A stretch of 7,297 bases of DNA from Rhodospirillales bacterium (GTDB taxonomy: Bacteria; Pseudomonadota; Gammaproteobacteria; Steroidobacterales; Rariloculaceae), in contig JAHEEO010000044.1 in the NCBI GenBank assembly GCA_024640665.1, forward strand, positions 1 through 7,297, given 5' to 3'. Under the pieces are notes generated by a model that searched no databases, had not been told where the DNA came from, and worked only from the letters and a program-made list of their open reading frames with translations. The position numbers and the translations under genes were made by a program. Shown piece by piece: positions 7,060 to 7,297 of the stretch (position 1 is its first letter; each line of letters begins with the position of its first letter).

Positions 7060-7065
7060 AAGGAG
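7060..7065 (+). promoter_or_regulatory. ribosome binding site for the GrdC-like gene
   Basis: AAGGAG is a near-perfect Shine-Dalgarno sequence. It ends 13 bases before the ATG at 7079, which is a little long. Other in-frame starts (TTG 7082, ATG 7094) are even further away, so 7079 is the best supported start. Confidence 0.5.
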
Positions 7066-7078
7066 CGCACGTCAGTCA

Positions 7079-7297
7079 ATGTTGAGCAATGTAATGATCA
7101 ACCAGCCAGTAATAAGCGGTGCCGCGCATTGCCTCATGCATGCGCCCGATCTGGTTCGTTATGGGTCGAAGCCATGGCGCGAGCTGGCTAAGGACAGTGG
7201 CTTCGAGCCGCGCATGCGGGCAGCGTTACGAACGTTTCCGGCGACTGTGAGTTACGCGCCGAATCAAGTCGTCATCGGTAACTTGTCACCGGAGGAG
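7079..7297 (+). CDS. GrdC-like protein, N-terminal part (cut by window edge)
   Basis: An open frame of 73 codons from the ATG at 7079 runs without a stop to the window end. The translation includes PVISGAAHCLMHAPDLVRYG and later YAPNQVVIGNLSPEE. From memory this fits the N-terminus of GrdC, the FabH/thiolase-fold subunit of component C of glycine/sarcosine/betaine reductase, which has an 'xVIKGAxYxLxHTPDMV' opening and a 'YAPNQxYIGNxTPEEL' segment. In the known complex, GrdC and GrdD release the acetyl group bound to selenoprotein A as acetyl phosphate. The frame starts 45 bases after kbl on the same strand, so it is probably in the tdh-kbl operon, where its substrate source, glycine, is made. 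An alternative is another KAS III-related acyltransferase. The active site lies beyond the window, so function cannot be confirmed. ATG 7094 is a possible later start. Confidence 0.58.
   Translation, partial: MLSNVMINQPVISGAAHCLMHAPDLVRYGSKPWRELAKDSGFEPRMRAALRTFPATVSYAPNQVVIGNLSPEE

Overview
The window is a dense stretch of bacterial chromosome of moderately high GC. It carries seven protein genes and no RNA gene, insertion sequence or CRISPR array that I can see. Codon use looks even throughout, so nothing marks a recent insertion. The proteins point to a proteobacterium, probably gamma or beta. That placement is an inference from the look of the proteins; there is no taxonomic marker in the window.

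Left block (about 106-4756): two genes on the minus strand, a COG2187 kinase-like protein followed by an alpha/beta hydrolase, form a short operon. It is transcribed away from a plus-strand run of a COG1926 phosphoribosyltransferase, a divergent PRPP synthetase and a CapA-family metallophosphoesterase. The two groups share a divergent intergenic region at about 1838-1935. One gene makes PRPP and the next should use it, so this looks like a nucleotide or phospho-sugar salvage/stress cassette. As I recall, COG1926 and COG2187 proteins also belong to the hypoxia/dormancy (DosR) regulon of mycobacteria, and COG1926 domains are often fused to a dienelactone-hydrolase-like domain. Here those two halves are separate genes about 1.2 kb apart.

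Right block (4825-7297, plus strand): an SDR-type L-threonine 3-dehydrogenase is followed by glycine C-acetyltransferase (kbl). Together they convert threonine + NAD + CoA to glycine + acetyl-CoA. Immediately after kbl, and cut by the window edge, starts an open reading frame whose first 73 codons resemble the N-terminus of GrdC, the thiolase-fold part of component C of glycine reductase. If that holds, the operon would make glycine from threonine and then reduce glycine to acetyl phosphate and ammonia. This is the most interesting lead in the window, but it rests on a short partial protein.
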